Of a stretch of DNA of 64,000 nt, positions 41,901-51,479 are shown piece after piece. Numbering within the stretch: position 1 is the stretch's first letter; every line of letters starts with the position of its first letter. Origin of the DNA: Branchiostoma floridae (lineage: Eukaryota > Chordata > Leptocardii > Amphioxiformes > Branchiostomatidae); the NCBI RefSeq assembly GCF_000003815.2, contig NC_049981.1, forward strand, positions 21,213,645-21,277,644. The letters are read 5' to 3'. Below the pieces are notes generated by a model. The model was not told the origin of the DNA. It made no database searches and saw nothing but the letters and a program-made list of their open reading frames with translations. The position numbers and the translations under genes are program-made.

Positions 41901-44900
41901 CTGGAGACAGCCCTGCATTGGAGAGAGAGTAACTGCCTCCAAGTTCGAGGGACACCAAGATTTTATTTTCATGAAGATTGACATAAAATATATTATACAG
42001 TGTCATGTACAGTCAAACCTTTCTATAGCGACCACTCAAGGGACTGGTCAAAATTGGCCACTATAGAGAGGTGGCCACTATAGAGAATATGCTAATTAAT
42101 TGACCACAAGCAATAAGTTACACTTGGTTTTAGTACCCACTGATCTTTATTCACATAATGCAGTACTGTACATGTACTGCAATGATTTTACACTATATGT
42201 ATTAAGAAAACAAAAGCTATAAAAAGTTTTAAATAATCTACAGTTGATATTGTCTGAAGAGACCGGTATCGTCATATTCCTTTGATCTTTCGTCTTGTAT
42301 CCTTTGATACTTCGCCGTCCGTGTGTTCCCTCTCGCGTTCAGTCAGATTCGCCCATTATGCTAATGTGGTACTCACAAGAAAAGTCTCGTCATTTTAGAC
42401 TTATCTCTTAATAAATGTAAGAATAAAATCCACCATAGTCTGAAGTTCATATCATTTTGTCTTTGTAACAATTTATTTAGAAAGTTTTTGTGATGTAAAT
42501 TAACCTAAGCGATAGTGTATTAGAACGTAACTTTAACATAATTTACCTCCGTAATATTGGTGTCGTCTATTGACCTTATATGACCTCGTTTGTCAGCGGG
42601 TATGGGTAGCGCCAGTTTGCGAAGTTTTGTTTTGAAAATAAATCAAAGAGGTTTTAAATCCGGCGTAGGGTGACGATGCGGCCGCTGTACAAGGCCGAAC
42701 GCGTGCCGAAATATAGATCAGCGGTCCGCGTGGCCGTAATCGGCAGTGTTTTTGTACCTGCGGGACCGGAAATCGTGTGGCCGTGGCCGCGTTGGACAGG
42801 TGGCCGCTAAGCCTATTTCTTAATCATTTCGAATCCAAGGGACCGACAAAAAGTGGCCGCTATGGGCAGGTGGCCGGTATGCAAAGGTGGCCGCTAATAC
42901 AGGTTTGACTGTACTAGCAAATCATTGATACAATGCATAATACAGTAAAAGCAGGAGTTCACATGCAACATCATGTACATATACATGTATAGTGCTGTAG
43001 CAAACACTGCAAACATGATTTAAAATTATCATACTATTCCTGTAAAATACTTTTTTTTCTTGTTTTTTCCTGATGCAGACATGGGAAGACCCAAACTGTA
43101 AGGATGAGTCCACTCAGTGTATGGGAGACAATGATCCAATAGACGTCTGTGAAATTGGTCATAGGGTAAGTTCTTTTCTTTTTCCTAAATGGAAAAAAAG
43201 TTTTCTTAATGGTATTTCTCCTAAAGGAGAATAACAATTCATGGAAGTTATGATTGAAAAAAAGCAGGCTACAATATTATTCAATTGACTTTGTAACTGT
43301 TTGTCAAAAACCCATGAAAAAAGTGGTCTTTTTACGTTAAGTGTTTGCACTGTTAAACTGTAAGATATATCCTATCACAGGTCAAGAGAAGAGGAGAAAT
43401 TGTGCAGGTCAAAGTCTTGGGAACTCTGGCACTCATAGATGAAGGTTTGAGCTGATTCTATTGTAGTTTATAACAGTGTTACACACATATCTTGGGACCA
43501 GATATTCCTTCTGTAACCACTTGAACAGTGCACAATTTCATAACTTGTTCAGTAAAGTGTATTGTAGATAACATATTAATAATTGAAGTTTTATCTTTAT
43601 TGAAAAAAGGCAAATCTGGGAACCAAGAAATGAAGTTGTTCTAGTCGTAATTTATAAAGTTCGTCTGTGTTGGTAGAAGTCAATGTATCAAAGTTTAGCT
43701 GTAATTTCAACACACAAAAATTGGACTTCACCAAATTTTTTTACTGACAACTCCAGTCTCTGTCAAGGAATGGACAACATTCACTGCTTCTGTGACCTCA
43801 GGTTATGTAAATAGCACACAGATTGTTCTGTTCTTATCAACACCAAATGTAGCTGTTTTGTGAGATAACTCTGAAGTGCTTTGTTTGTGTTGCTAGGTGA
43901 GACGGACTGGAAGCTGATAGCCGTGGATGTGGAGGACCCAATGGCTAAAGAAATGGACGGTAATTAAATAAGGCTGTGTCGATTGATTTACATGGTTCTC
44001 GGATCTAAAAAATAAAGATATATATAGCACTCTAGTAATAGTAGTAGTATGCAGTATTTAATTATGCTGCCGCTGAGATCCCTGACACACGGGCAGACAG
44101 CAGCCGAATCAGGGCTATAGCCAGCTCGAATTTTTTTTCTGTCAGCCAATTACAATCGTCGCGAAAACCGCGAAAATTAATTAGAAGGACTGAACTGAGA
44201 CCTTGAAAAACGGGTTTTAATGAGATTATGGTATGCGAAAGGGCGCCGACACACATTGTCAACAATCATAACAATAGCAAAACAAACAGTGTGTGGCTTT
44301 TACGGCCGTGGACGGCGTCCCCAAGCCGCCTGTAGCTTCCACCAAGGATTTTTTTCCGTCAAGGTTGACGAATTGGTTTTAAAATTTTTCAATCAGACGC
44401 AGCAAATTTCCGTCAATTGACGGAAAAACGGACGCTGGCTAGAGCCCTGAGCCGAATAGTCTTCACACCGCGCTTCCATGCGACTCTGTCCAGTGGGTTC
44501 ACCTCTGACATCATTAAAGCATAGAGCAGGGAGGAAAACTTGATTATGACCATATTCACTCCATAAAACTGAGAGCACCAAGACATAAACCTGGTCATCT
44601 GGCTTTGTTTTTATTATGTTTTTTTCCAGTTAAGCATATCTTTTTAAATCCAAGTACCAACAAATTACATTCAATTTGGTGTGACCTAAGGAGCTTTTTT
44701 TATGTCACTTTTGTCATGTTATGAAGAACTCTTAACCAGTGGATCTGAGATGAAAGCTAACATCATATCCAACATTGACATAATGTTAGGTTTTATCTCT
44801 ATAATTCATTATTTCTATATAGCTCTTATACATGTAGCCACCCTTTGACGTTACACGCCAGCATTGCAGGCAACTGAATATATGATACTGAATGTCCTGT

Positions 44901-47900
44901 CACACCTAACCATAGTTTGAACTTTTAAATGTACATGTAGATGTAGTAAGTAACTTGGTTGTAATGAAGTTATTGGTGCTGTAATCTCGTACTGACATCT
45001 AGTCTCGCTGTGACTGCATGACACCATGGGGTGAACACCACGAAGGACAGGTATTGAGGACGAACTTGATGTCTAAGTCAACAGATTAATTTAGATGAAC
45101 CATGATGATGATGATGAAGCTTTGCACATTGTAGGAAAGGAAAGTGATTTCGATCTAGATTTAGCTCACTGAAGAGCTAGACTAAGTCTTCCACTGGTCG
45201 TGACAGAGAGGACAGACGCTATGTACAGTATTTACATTACCAGGGAATTTCCCCTAGCTCTTTTGGACAAGCATCATGAACAGTGGACCACAGTGAAAGG
45301 TCCCGTCTTAAGGATTGCAACCCTTTCCAGTACTGTGCATGGCTGGTGAGCGTCAAAGCCGGAATCAAACTCACAGCGTCAAATTTCTGAGGCAGGGCCG
45401 CTAAACGCTGGACTGCGCATACTAAAGTGATACTGATTCCATCTGTGTTCTGTTCCAGATATACAAGATGTTGAGAAGAAGTTCCCAGGACTGCTTTCAG
45501 TAAGTATGGTAGATTTGTGCTAGACATTGCACACATTTTGAAAATGCCTGTTTTATATATGCCTTTCACAAAAACGTAATGTCTGTATCGAGAAGGATTT
45601 AGTTCAGTAATCTGATTTGATCTTATTCATCCCTACAGGCCACAGTTGAGTGGTTCAAGATCTACAAAATGCCCGATGGAAAGCCGCCAAATACATTTGC
45701 TTTCAATGACGAGTCCAAGAACAGGGTAAGTTTGTCCTCTACTGTTCACTGTCCACAGTAGGGCATAAGTAATAGGTTAAATATCAATTACAGCATGTAG
45801 TGTGGAAATATTAACTTGTGTATATACTAGGTATGCAGGTAGAAACATTCTTGTCATAGGAATATCAGTTTTGATAAGCTCGAGGCTATGAAATACATGT
45901 GGTAAATGTTTTTACTTGAATGACACTTTTATGACAAATGAATGTTTTTTTTTTGGGTCTTTTTCAGGACTTTGCTCATAAAATCATAGAAGAGACACAC
46001 CAACACTGGAAGGCTCTTGTGAACAAAACTGTCAAGGACACCAAAGGCCTCGCAATGTGAGTATTGGCCACTGAACGGAAAAGCAGAGCGGCTGTTTTGA
46101 CTTGAACCATGATTGCCCTCATATTGCAGCCCACTGCAATTTTTTTAACGAGAAAACCCCTTGATAAGCCAAGGCAAACATAACATCACCTATGCAACAA
46201 TTGAATGCTAGTATCGGTTTAAGTAATAGGGGGGTACTGGTACGATTAGAAAATTTACGTAGACCTGATCCTCTGGACCTGGAGTGTACCTGTACCTGAA
46301 TTTTCTGTACCGGTACCCACCCCTAGTTAGTAACATTAGCCATACATTTGTATACACCTTTCTCGCGCGTCAGCCATGATAGATTGAAGACGATGTCAAA
46401 CACACAAAACTTATTTCTAAAATCAGGTCCCATTTAGTTTTCCGCAAACCACACAAATTTTTATGATATAAGATAGAATAATAAATATCACCAGTTAGTG
46501 TTATGCACCGAAAGATGTAGCAATTTGGAGTAGTGTAGACTGATCCCATAGTTCCTTAAGAGGTGCAAAATGAAAACATAATATTAAATAATGCAAATTT
46601 TTGACGGATTTGCAGCCATTCACTTATTGGTCGCTTTCCTACTAGTAATTGGCAGGCTATCATTGGTTGAACTGCTAATTATGATGGACAGTCTTTTGTT
46701 TGCCGCATTGAACTCGTTTTAGATCTATCATGGCTGCCGCGTTAGAAAGGTGTATTAGGAGGCTCTGATTCTGCCCCGCTGGTAATAATAGTTGCTATTA
46801 AGTGTCGGAAGGACCAATTCTTCATGTGGCTGACAGAGGCTTGATTTTACCAGGGCATAAAAATCCAACCTTGTTGTTTTTCTCTACAGAGCCAATGTGT
46901 CTGTTGAAGGCAGTGCAGAAAAACTGTCTGCTGCAGATGCCCAAGCTACTATTGATGCCAGTCCAGAACCAAAACCTGCTGAAGAAATAGATGCTGCAAA
47001 AAGTAAGTTTATCTTACATTACACATGTCTTACCGCTTACACATGTCTAGCACAATGTAAATTTGACTTTCATACCATGTAGATAAAAAGGGATATGAAC
47101 AAGAATAGCCATACCTTCAAGTACCAGAGTTGTCAACCTTGGATTGATTTCTTCAAAAATTGTATTTTCCTAGAAGTATTGTAGAGTGGTACAACATGTA
47201 CAGTAGGAGTATCCTCATTAAATAGCTTTAAACAACATTTTCAGTTAGATATGCATGGTTAAGTGTGACAGGTTGTTCAGTGTAATCTGCTCCTGTGCTG
47301 TGTGCCTGTGAAGCTCGTGTGTTGCCCTGAAGGGCAGTTGTACCAGTCTGGATATATACAGATACATATGATTGTAGGCAACATGTCCTGTTCGTTCTCA
47401 CTCACTCACTCACTCACTCACTCACTCACTCACTCACTCACTCACTCACTCACTCACTCACTCACTCACTCACTCACTCACTCACTCACTCACTCACTCA
47501 CCCACCCACCCAGCCACCCAGCCACCCAGCCACCCACCCAACCACCCACCCACCCACTCACTCACCCACTCACTCACTCACCCACTCACTCACCCACCCA
47601 CCCACTCACCCACTCACTCACCCACTCACCCACTCACTCACTCACTCACTCACTCACTCACTCAGCTTTGGCTAGGGGGCATTCCTCAGATTGGATGTTA
47701 AAAGGAGGTCCTGTGTTTAGGGAGAGACACACCACAAGCATCTTAAAGAATCTGCTACACTTACTGAAAACTGTTGGGGCCCATCCCGGTGTGTATTGAT
47801 CTAATCTGTTTAGATATGCTGATTGTTCAGTACAAACCTGGTGTGGTTTACGAGGTATGAAATACAGATAAATGAGATGTAGCAGTTTTTCTCATGGTGT

Positions 47901-47966
47901 TTGTTGTTTATCTTTACAGTTGACAAGTGGTACTACATTGACTTGAAGAACAAGTCCGTTCTGTAA
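35975..47966 (+). CDS. PPA1: Inorganic pyrophosphatase, complete, 12 coding exons
   Basis: Hydrolyses pyrophosphate to two phosphates. The cytosolic form from ATG 36077 is 295 residues (human PPA1 is 289). Exons: 36077-36137, 38179-38237, 39499-39555, 41496-41615, 43079-43165, 43381-43444, 43897-43959, 45459-45499, 45639-45725, 45968-46056, 46890-47002, 47920-47966. All have GT-AG borders and phases match. Family I landmarks are present: [45 protein letters not shown]-like core, the metal-binding signature [29 protein letters not shown] and [12 protein letters not shown]. The first ATG (36077) has a strong context (A at -3, G at +4). An in-frame ATG 34 codons upstream (35975, weak context) would add an Arg/Leu-rich leader free of acidic residues, suggestive of mitochondrial import. 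The symbol is by family; the gene may equally be co-orthologous to PPA2. Confidence 0.95.
36077..36137 (+). CDS. PPA1: PPA exon 1
   Basis: ATG GCG TAC, encoding [19 protein letters not shown], equivalent to the STEERAAPFSLEYRVFL start of vertebrate PPA1. Phase 1 donor gtaagt. Confidence 0.93.
37152..37310. mobile_element. Foldback MITE with perfect 9-bp TSD (AACATGACC)
   Basis: A near-perfect hairpin has arms of about 75 bp starting taatctccaagcagatcttg. It is flanked by AACATGACC at 37143-37151 and 37311-37319. Relatives at 12855, 53236 and 54614. Located in PPA intron 1. Confidence 0.9.
37971..38110. repeat. Inverted repeat in PPA intron 1
   Basis: tatgatacaattttaaactt and aagtttaaaattgtatc arms of about 25 bp, separated by about 90 bp, just upstream of PPA exon 2. 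Confidence 0.7.
38179..38237 (+). CDS. PPA1: PPA exon 2
   Basis: Encodes [19 protein letters not shown]. Acceptor cccacag, donor gtaagt, ends phase 0. Confidence 0.93.
39030..39345 (+). mobile_element. LINE 3' end, copy 1
   Basis: Conceptual translation has [17 protein letters not shown] followed by the usual pre-terminal SL..FK-type block, degenerate. It ends in cgaagggcggttataccggc and an atacagatacag tail. Shares all blocks with 47100-47380. Confidence 0.65.
39499..39555 (+). CDS. PPA1: PPA exon 3
   Basis: Encodes [19 protein letters not shown], a highly conserved family I block. Phase 0 at both ends, donor gtaaat. Confidence 0.95.
39678..41279. mobile_element. Degenerate pogo/Tigger-like element, 1602 bp, TA target site
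   Basis: TIRs CAGTGAAACCTG at both ends, with inner blocks aggggtcacc and aggggccacc, are flanked by TA (39676-39677, 41280-41281). Inside, 40720-40930 translates with a frameshift to [14 protein letters not shown] and then a helix-turn-helix-like [16 protein letters not shown]. That is the expected place and style of the CENP-B/psq DNA-binding N-terminus of pogo transposases. The DDE catalytic region is missing. Confidence 0.78.
41496..41615 (+). CDS. PPA1: PPA exon 4
   Basis: Encodes [37 protein letters not shown] and LPQ: the substrate-binding lysine and arginine region. Phase 0-0. Confidence 0.95.
42010..42911. mobile_element. Non-autonomous pogo/Tigger-like element, 902 bp, TA target site
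   Basis: Ends CAGTCAAACCT and AGGTTTGACTG, flanked by TA (42008-42009, 42912-42913). Inner blocks tatagcgaccac, ggtggcc and aagggaccgacaaaaagtgg match those of the element at 39678. No coding frame. Confidence 0.82.
43079..43165 (+). CDS. PPA1: PPA exon 5 with metal-binding signature
   Basis: Encodes [16 protein letters not shown], then [13 protein letters not shown]. The DNDPIDV aspartates are the catalytic metal ligands of family I pyrophosphatases. Confidence 0.95.
43381..43444 (+). CDS. PPA1: PPA exon 6
   Basis: Encodes [20 protein letters not shown] and E, ends phase 1 at gtttga, a weak donor. The next exon completes DEGETDW. Confidence 0.9.
43705..43790. repeat. Single arm of the foldback MITE seen at 838
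   Basis: cacacaaaaattggactt, caccaaattttttt and gtctctgtcaaggaatggac match the left arm of 838-1056. The second arm is absent. Confidence 0.65.
43897..43959 (+). CDS. PPA1: PPA exon 7
   Basis: Encodes [20 protein letters not shown]. Acceptor gttgctag, donor gtaatt, phase 1-1. Confidence 0.93.
44110..44449. mobile_element. Non-autonomous hAT-type element, 340 bp, 8-bp TSD
   Basis: Ends cagggctatagccagc and gctggctagagccctg, flanked by a perfect AGCCGAAT duplication (44102-44109, 44450-44457). Its middle shares aaaaacgggtttt, gagattat, gccgacacaca and caaaacaaacagtgtgtggc with the 1199-bp relative at 2619. It is therefore an internal-deletion derivative of the same family. Confidence 0.9.
45459..45499 (+). 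CDS. PPA1: PPA exon 8
   Basis: Encodes [14 protein letters not shown], the short helix corresponding to DINDVKRLKPGYL in vertebrates. Ends phase 0. Confidence 0.9.
45639..45725 (+). CDS. PPA1: PPA exon 9
   Basis: Encodes [16 protein letters not shown], then [13 protein letters not shown]. The KxPDGKP lysines are conserved in the family. Confidence 0.95.
45968..46056 (+). CDS. PPA1: PPA exon 10
   Basis: Encodes [20 protein letters not shown], then TVKDTKGLA. Ends phase 2 at gtgagt. Confidence 0.93.
46353..46754. repeat. Complete MITE with TACACCTTTCT ends
   Basis: Left tacacctttctcgcgcgtca, right ttagaaaggtgta, inner palindrome ccatgatagat/atctatcatgg. Related to 11295-11675. In PPA intron 10. 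Confidence 0.78.
46890..47002 (+). CDS. PPA1: PPA exon 11, poorly conserved C-terminal region
   Basis: Encodes [37 protein letters not shown]. Corresponds to the variable acidic C-terminal part of animal pyrophosphatases. Phase 2 in, phase 1 out. Confidence 0.9.
47100..47380 (+). mobile_element. LINE 3' end, copy 2
   Basis: Same layout as 39030-39345: ttcaagtaccagag, ggattgat, a [12 protein letters not shown] block, gtgtgacaggttgttcagtg, ctgaagggcagttgtacc, and an atacagatacat tail. Confidence 0.65.
47396..47664. repeat. (CTCA)n/(CCCA)n tetranucleotide array
   Basis: About 270 bp of CTCA units with a CCCA/GCCA-rich centre, just before the last PPA exon. Apparent reading frames through it are artefacts. 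Confidence 0.97.
47920..47966 (+). CDS. PPA1: PPA exon 12 and stop
   Basis: Encodes [14 protein letters not shown] and TAA at 47964-47966; matches the VDKWFHHQKN-type end of vertebrate PPA1. Confidence 0.93.
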
Positions 47967-48220
47967 ACAAGAAGTCATGAACCTACAAGAACATCCCTGA
48001 CTTTCCCTGATGTCATCTTGTTCGTATTTCAAGCTGCCGCTTTTTAAGATCAAAGTATTTTTTGTCCGAATTGAGTCAACTGTACTGTCACATTCTCTGC
48101 CCTTGCTGTAAATCTGTATCCCCGATGTTGTCGCGCCGCATTTGGTTTGTCTAGTGTCATTATCAATTTGAAACACACAGTAACATAACAAACAGTCATA
48201 ATGTACATCATTCTGTAATA

Positions 48221-48226
48221 AATAAA
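48221..48226 (+). terminator. Poly(A) signal of PPA
   Basis: AATAAA about 255 bp after the stop codon, followed by a GT-rich stretch (gattgtcc, atgtctgg). Confidence 0.75.
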
Positions 48227-48359
48227 GTCTGATTGTCCACAAATATGTCTGGCTACATGTATATCATTGTCTTTAACGTAATTGTTAGGATCATCATGTT
48301 AACATTTGGCCCTATTCTCTATAGATTAATTCTATATAAACTTTAAAAGCCTACTTCTG

Positions 48360-49365
48360 CAAGTGCCTATACAGTACATGTACATGAGTAGTTACATATC
48401 AGCAAATTCCTGTGCACATCAATCTACTATGAAATGATTGACAAATAAGCGTACATTTCATCATACATTAATTTACTCAACCTCTTGTCTAGCACGTAGG
48501 TATATTTACATTAAGGTTAATTAATGTACCTGTCTGATAATTTTACCTTCCTGATTACTCAACACAGGTTGTGTACTGACACCTCAGGCTGGCTGGCTCC
48601 CCTAGCATGCTATTCCTCTAGTCCAATTTCTACTATTTGACCAATGATCCGCGGAGCCTGGTAGAGACTAGATGAATAGATTGAGTCTCTTCATATCTAA
48701 GGTGTGGCAAGGGGTTTTCCACAACTGCGTTGGGGTGGAACTGGGGGAGGGACTGTCCACATTTTGGGAGGGGGGTATAAGATTGCAGAACTGTAGTCAA
48801 ATGATCCTGAAGAATACTGCAGCAGTATGTCAGTCAAAAAGTATTATGAACTTGGCAATCAACAATACAAACTACCATGTTAAACACATGTGAATTTTTG
48901 TGTGATGACGTTGGAGACTTTTCGAGTGATCAGTGTAAAATTTAATGTAATATATAGTCTGATCTCAAATGATACAAGCGCATACATTTCATTATCATCA
49001 TCATACATTTACACAACCCATATCTAGCAGGTAGTTTTTTTTCATTAAGGTTAATTAATGTACCTGTCTGACAATTTAACCTTTCCAATTATTGCACATA
49101 AATAGAAAATCTTTTCATCACTAGGAAGTGTGGCAAGGGGTTGTCCACAAATAAGTTCGAGCGAGGCTAGGGGGAGGGACTGTCCACAACTTGGGGTATG
49201 CCAAACTGTAGTGACAGTCATGCTCCAAGCGACCTTGAAGAAAACTGCAGTATGCCAGCCAAAGAAAATTCGGTGAGTGGCCTTTGGCTGTCAACAACAC
49301 CAAGTTGAAGACAGGTGAATTTTTGCGATGATATTGGAGACTTTCAAGTGATCTGTACAAATATG
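48360..49365 (+). repeat. Diverged direct duplication downstream of PPA (two units of about 400-585 bp)
   Basis: Unit 1 (about 48360-48945) and unit 2 (about 48955-49365) share in order: acatttcat, attaaggttaattaatgtac, gtgtggcaaggggtt, gggggagggactgtccac, actgtagt, aactgcag and tgatgatattggagac-type blocks. No coding frame is conserved. A 60-bp arm of the 12640 MITE sits in unit 1 (48612-48672), absent from unit 2. Confidence 0.75.
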
Positions 49366-49375
49366 ATATCCTGAT

Positions 49376-50511
49376 GCAAGTCTACGAAAACCTCACCTTC
49401 CGCACTGGTGTTCCAGTGCTCAGATTCAATTGTCTAAACGGCCTCAGCACTGGTTTTCCAGTGCTGATTTTCTTTCAGCACTCATTTTCCAGTGCTGATC
49501 GGCCTTGTTCCAGTGCTGAAACTCCCGCAGCACTGGTTTTTCAGTGCTGAATTTCTTTCAGCACTCATTTTCCAGTGCTAAACTGCTGTCAGCACTCGGT
49601 AACCAGTGCTGAAATCGGGGCTGGGCCAGGTCAAAGGTCATTCAGCACTGATTACCCAGTGCTGAAACTACCGTCAGCACTGGAACCGAGTGCTGATATA
49701 CAAAAACCTCGCCTTCAGCACTGGATTTACCAGTGCTCGGGGACACTTCAGCACTGGAAAACCAGTGCTGCGAAATCTTCAGCACTGGAAAAAGAGTGCT
49801 GACGTCTTTTCAGCACTGGAATCTCCCAGTGCTGAGAGGGGTACCAGTGGATACATGTATAATGGATAGATATCATTTAAAAAGTACTGAGAGTGGTACT
49901 ACTACTTTACCTTACCTTAGACCTTAGTTCCTCCCGCAACACTGTTGCACTACTAGCAAATTCAAATTAAAAAAAGTTACTTTGTGCAAATAAAATTGAA
50001 GTTGTGTTATTTTGTTCGTTGTACATCGTATGCAATTGAAGGTAGAGATATGTATTCATGTATTAGAGTGTGTTAGAGGCATATAAGGGATAGATATCAT
50101 TATAAGCAACTTTATCGTGTGATTGTGATACTAGTAGATATAGCCCTTTAGGAAAGATTTGAGTGGCCCTAAAAAGGGCTGGGATGCTCTGAGACTTCAA
50201 CTTTCATAGAGCGGGCCAGAATATAAAGAGAGGTGAGGTTTATAATCCGGCAATCTTTTAGTAGAGCAAAAGACGTATTACTGTATATCTCAGAGTCAGA
50301 GTCTCCTCTCTCCCAGCACTCGGTTTCCAGTGCTGAATGTTCGTCAGCACTCGGTTTCCAGTGCTGAAGCCGGCATTTCTAGTGCTGAGAGCGCGTCAGC
50401 ACTGGAAACCCAGTGCTGACGAACATTCAGCACTGGAAATCCAGTGCTGAAGCCATATTCAGCACTGGGTTCCAGTGCTGAAAAAGGAGGGTGAGGTTTT
50501 CGTAGTTTTGC
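49376..50511. mobile_element. 1136-bp TIR element made of about 17 short hairpins, 9-bp TSD
   Basis: The ends share GCAA then CTACGAAAACCTCACC (inverted complement at the right end). They are flanked by a perfect TATCCTGAT duplication (49367-49375, 50512-50520). The body carries two clusters, 49400-49840 and 50315-50480, of units of the form CAGCACTGG-N(3-7)-CCAGTGCTG. Each is a self-complementary stem of 7-9 bp. Loops tend to be T-rich in the left cluster and A-rich in the right. The centre (49850-50310) is ordinary AT-rich sequence. No transposase. Confidence 0.88.
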
Positions 50512-51159
50512 TATCCTGATCTTCTATCATAAACTTATACAGTTTTAAATGATAGTATTAGTTGGAATAAATAGGAGAACCAATGAATATGAGGTTTTCG
50601 ATGGGAGCCTTTCAATGGTCACTAACCCGTGAAGACCACACCCGAGCTGTACTGTTGACCTTTACTGGACTTAACTTGGCATTACAACCTACATAGCATG
50701 TCGTAGCCAAAGAGGTAAAAAAGAGAAATTTGATGTAGTCAAAGTTTGGCGTTTGAAACAGATGAAATAATTCACAACCTTGTTTACTGTTATGGATATA
50801 AACAAGGTCGATTCTACATAATTTATCACCAGACTGACACATTTCTCACGTTGAGTAGACGCCTCGGTCCTTTGTTTAGAGCACCACTCCTGTATGCATG
50901 CAAACCGGTCGGACCACCGCCTCAGCTAAGTCCCGAACAATCCACACACAAAAGGGAGAACGACGGTTTCGTGCGTTGTTTTATCTGTGTTGAATATCGT
51001 TTTGTATAATGCCATCGCTAATAAGAAAAGAGTCAAAGCAGGGATTTTGAATAGGAAATTCGGTAACGCGTTCTATAAGAAAGTGAAAGTCGAGTAAGAG
51101 TGAACTCAAAGTGTTCCACGCAACAGGGTAGCGGCTTGGGGCGGCCCATCCAATTCATA

Positions 51160-51182
51160 TTCCACTACGTCACTGAGTCATA
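51160..51182. promoter_or_regulatory. Candidate CRE/AP-1-like pair upstream of the lectin gene
   Basis: ctacgtcactgagtcataac contains a CRE-like tacgtca and an AP-1-like tgagtca about 230 bp before the candidate start codon. Motif match only. Confidence 0.25.
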
Positions 51183-51401
51183 ACCTGTGGACAATAGCGG
51201 CCTATTGTGGCCAGGACGACTCCCTTGTGTCCCGCGGGAATATACAGCAGATTCACAATAGCTGTTGCTTCTGTTTCGTATCAGTGTGTATGTGTGTGTG
51301 TAGCAAACAGGACTGTTTAGAACGGTGGTGTCGTACCCAACACTTCGATCGCGGGACACAACGCTGTGTGAGAGAGTCGTGCCATCACTCTACGTACAGA
51401 C

Positions 51402-51479
51402 ATGCTGTTATTCCAGTCGGTAGCAGCGCGGTGTCTGTGGTCTTGCGTCCTGGCCGGCGTCTTCTGGCGATCAGCAGCG
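51402..51479 (+). CDS. Lectin gene exon 1: signal peptide
   Basis: 26 codons from ATG to a gtaagt donor, phase 0, with a hydrophobic core ([12 protein letters not shown]). It is 4.2 kb before the next exon, so this assignment is less sure than the others. Confidence 0.65.

Noticed and set aside
47302-47799. Long open frame rich in THSLTHSL
   Set aside because: It is a translation of a (CTCA)n microsatellite with LINE debris in front; no protein-like composition.
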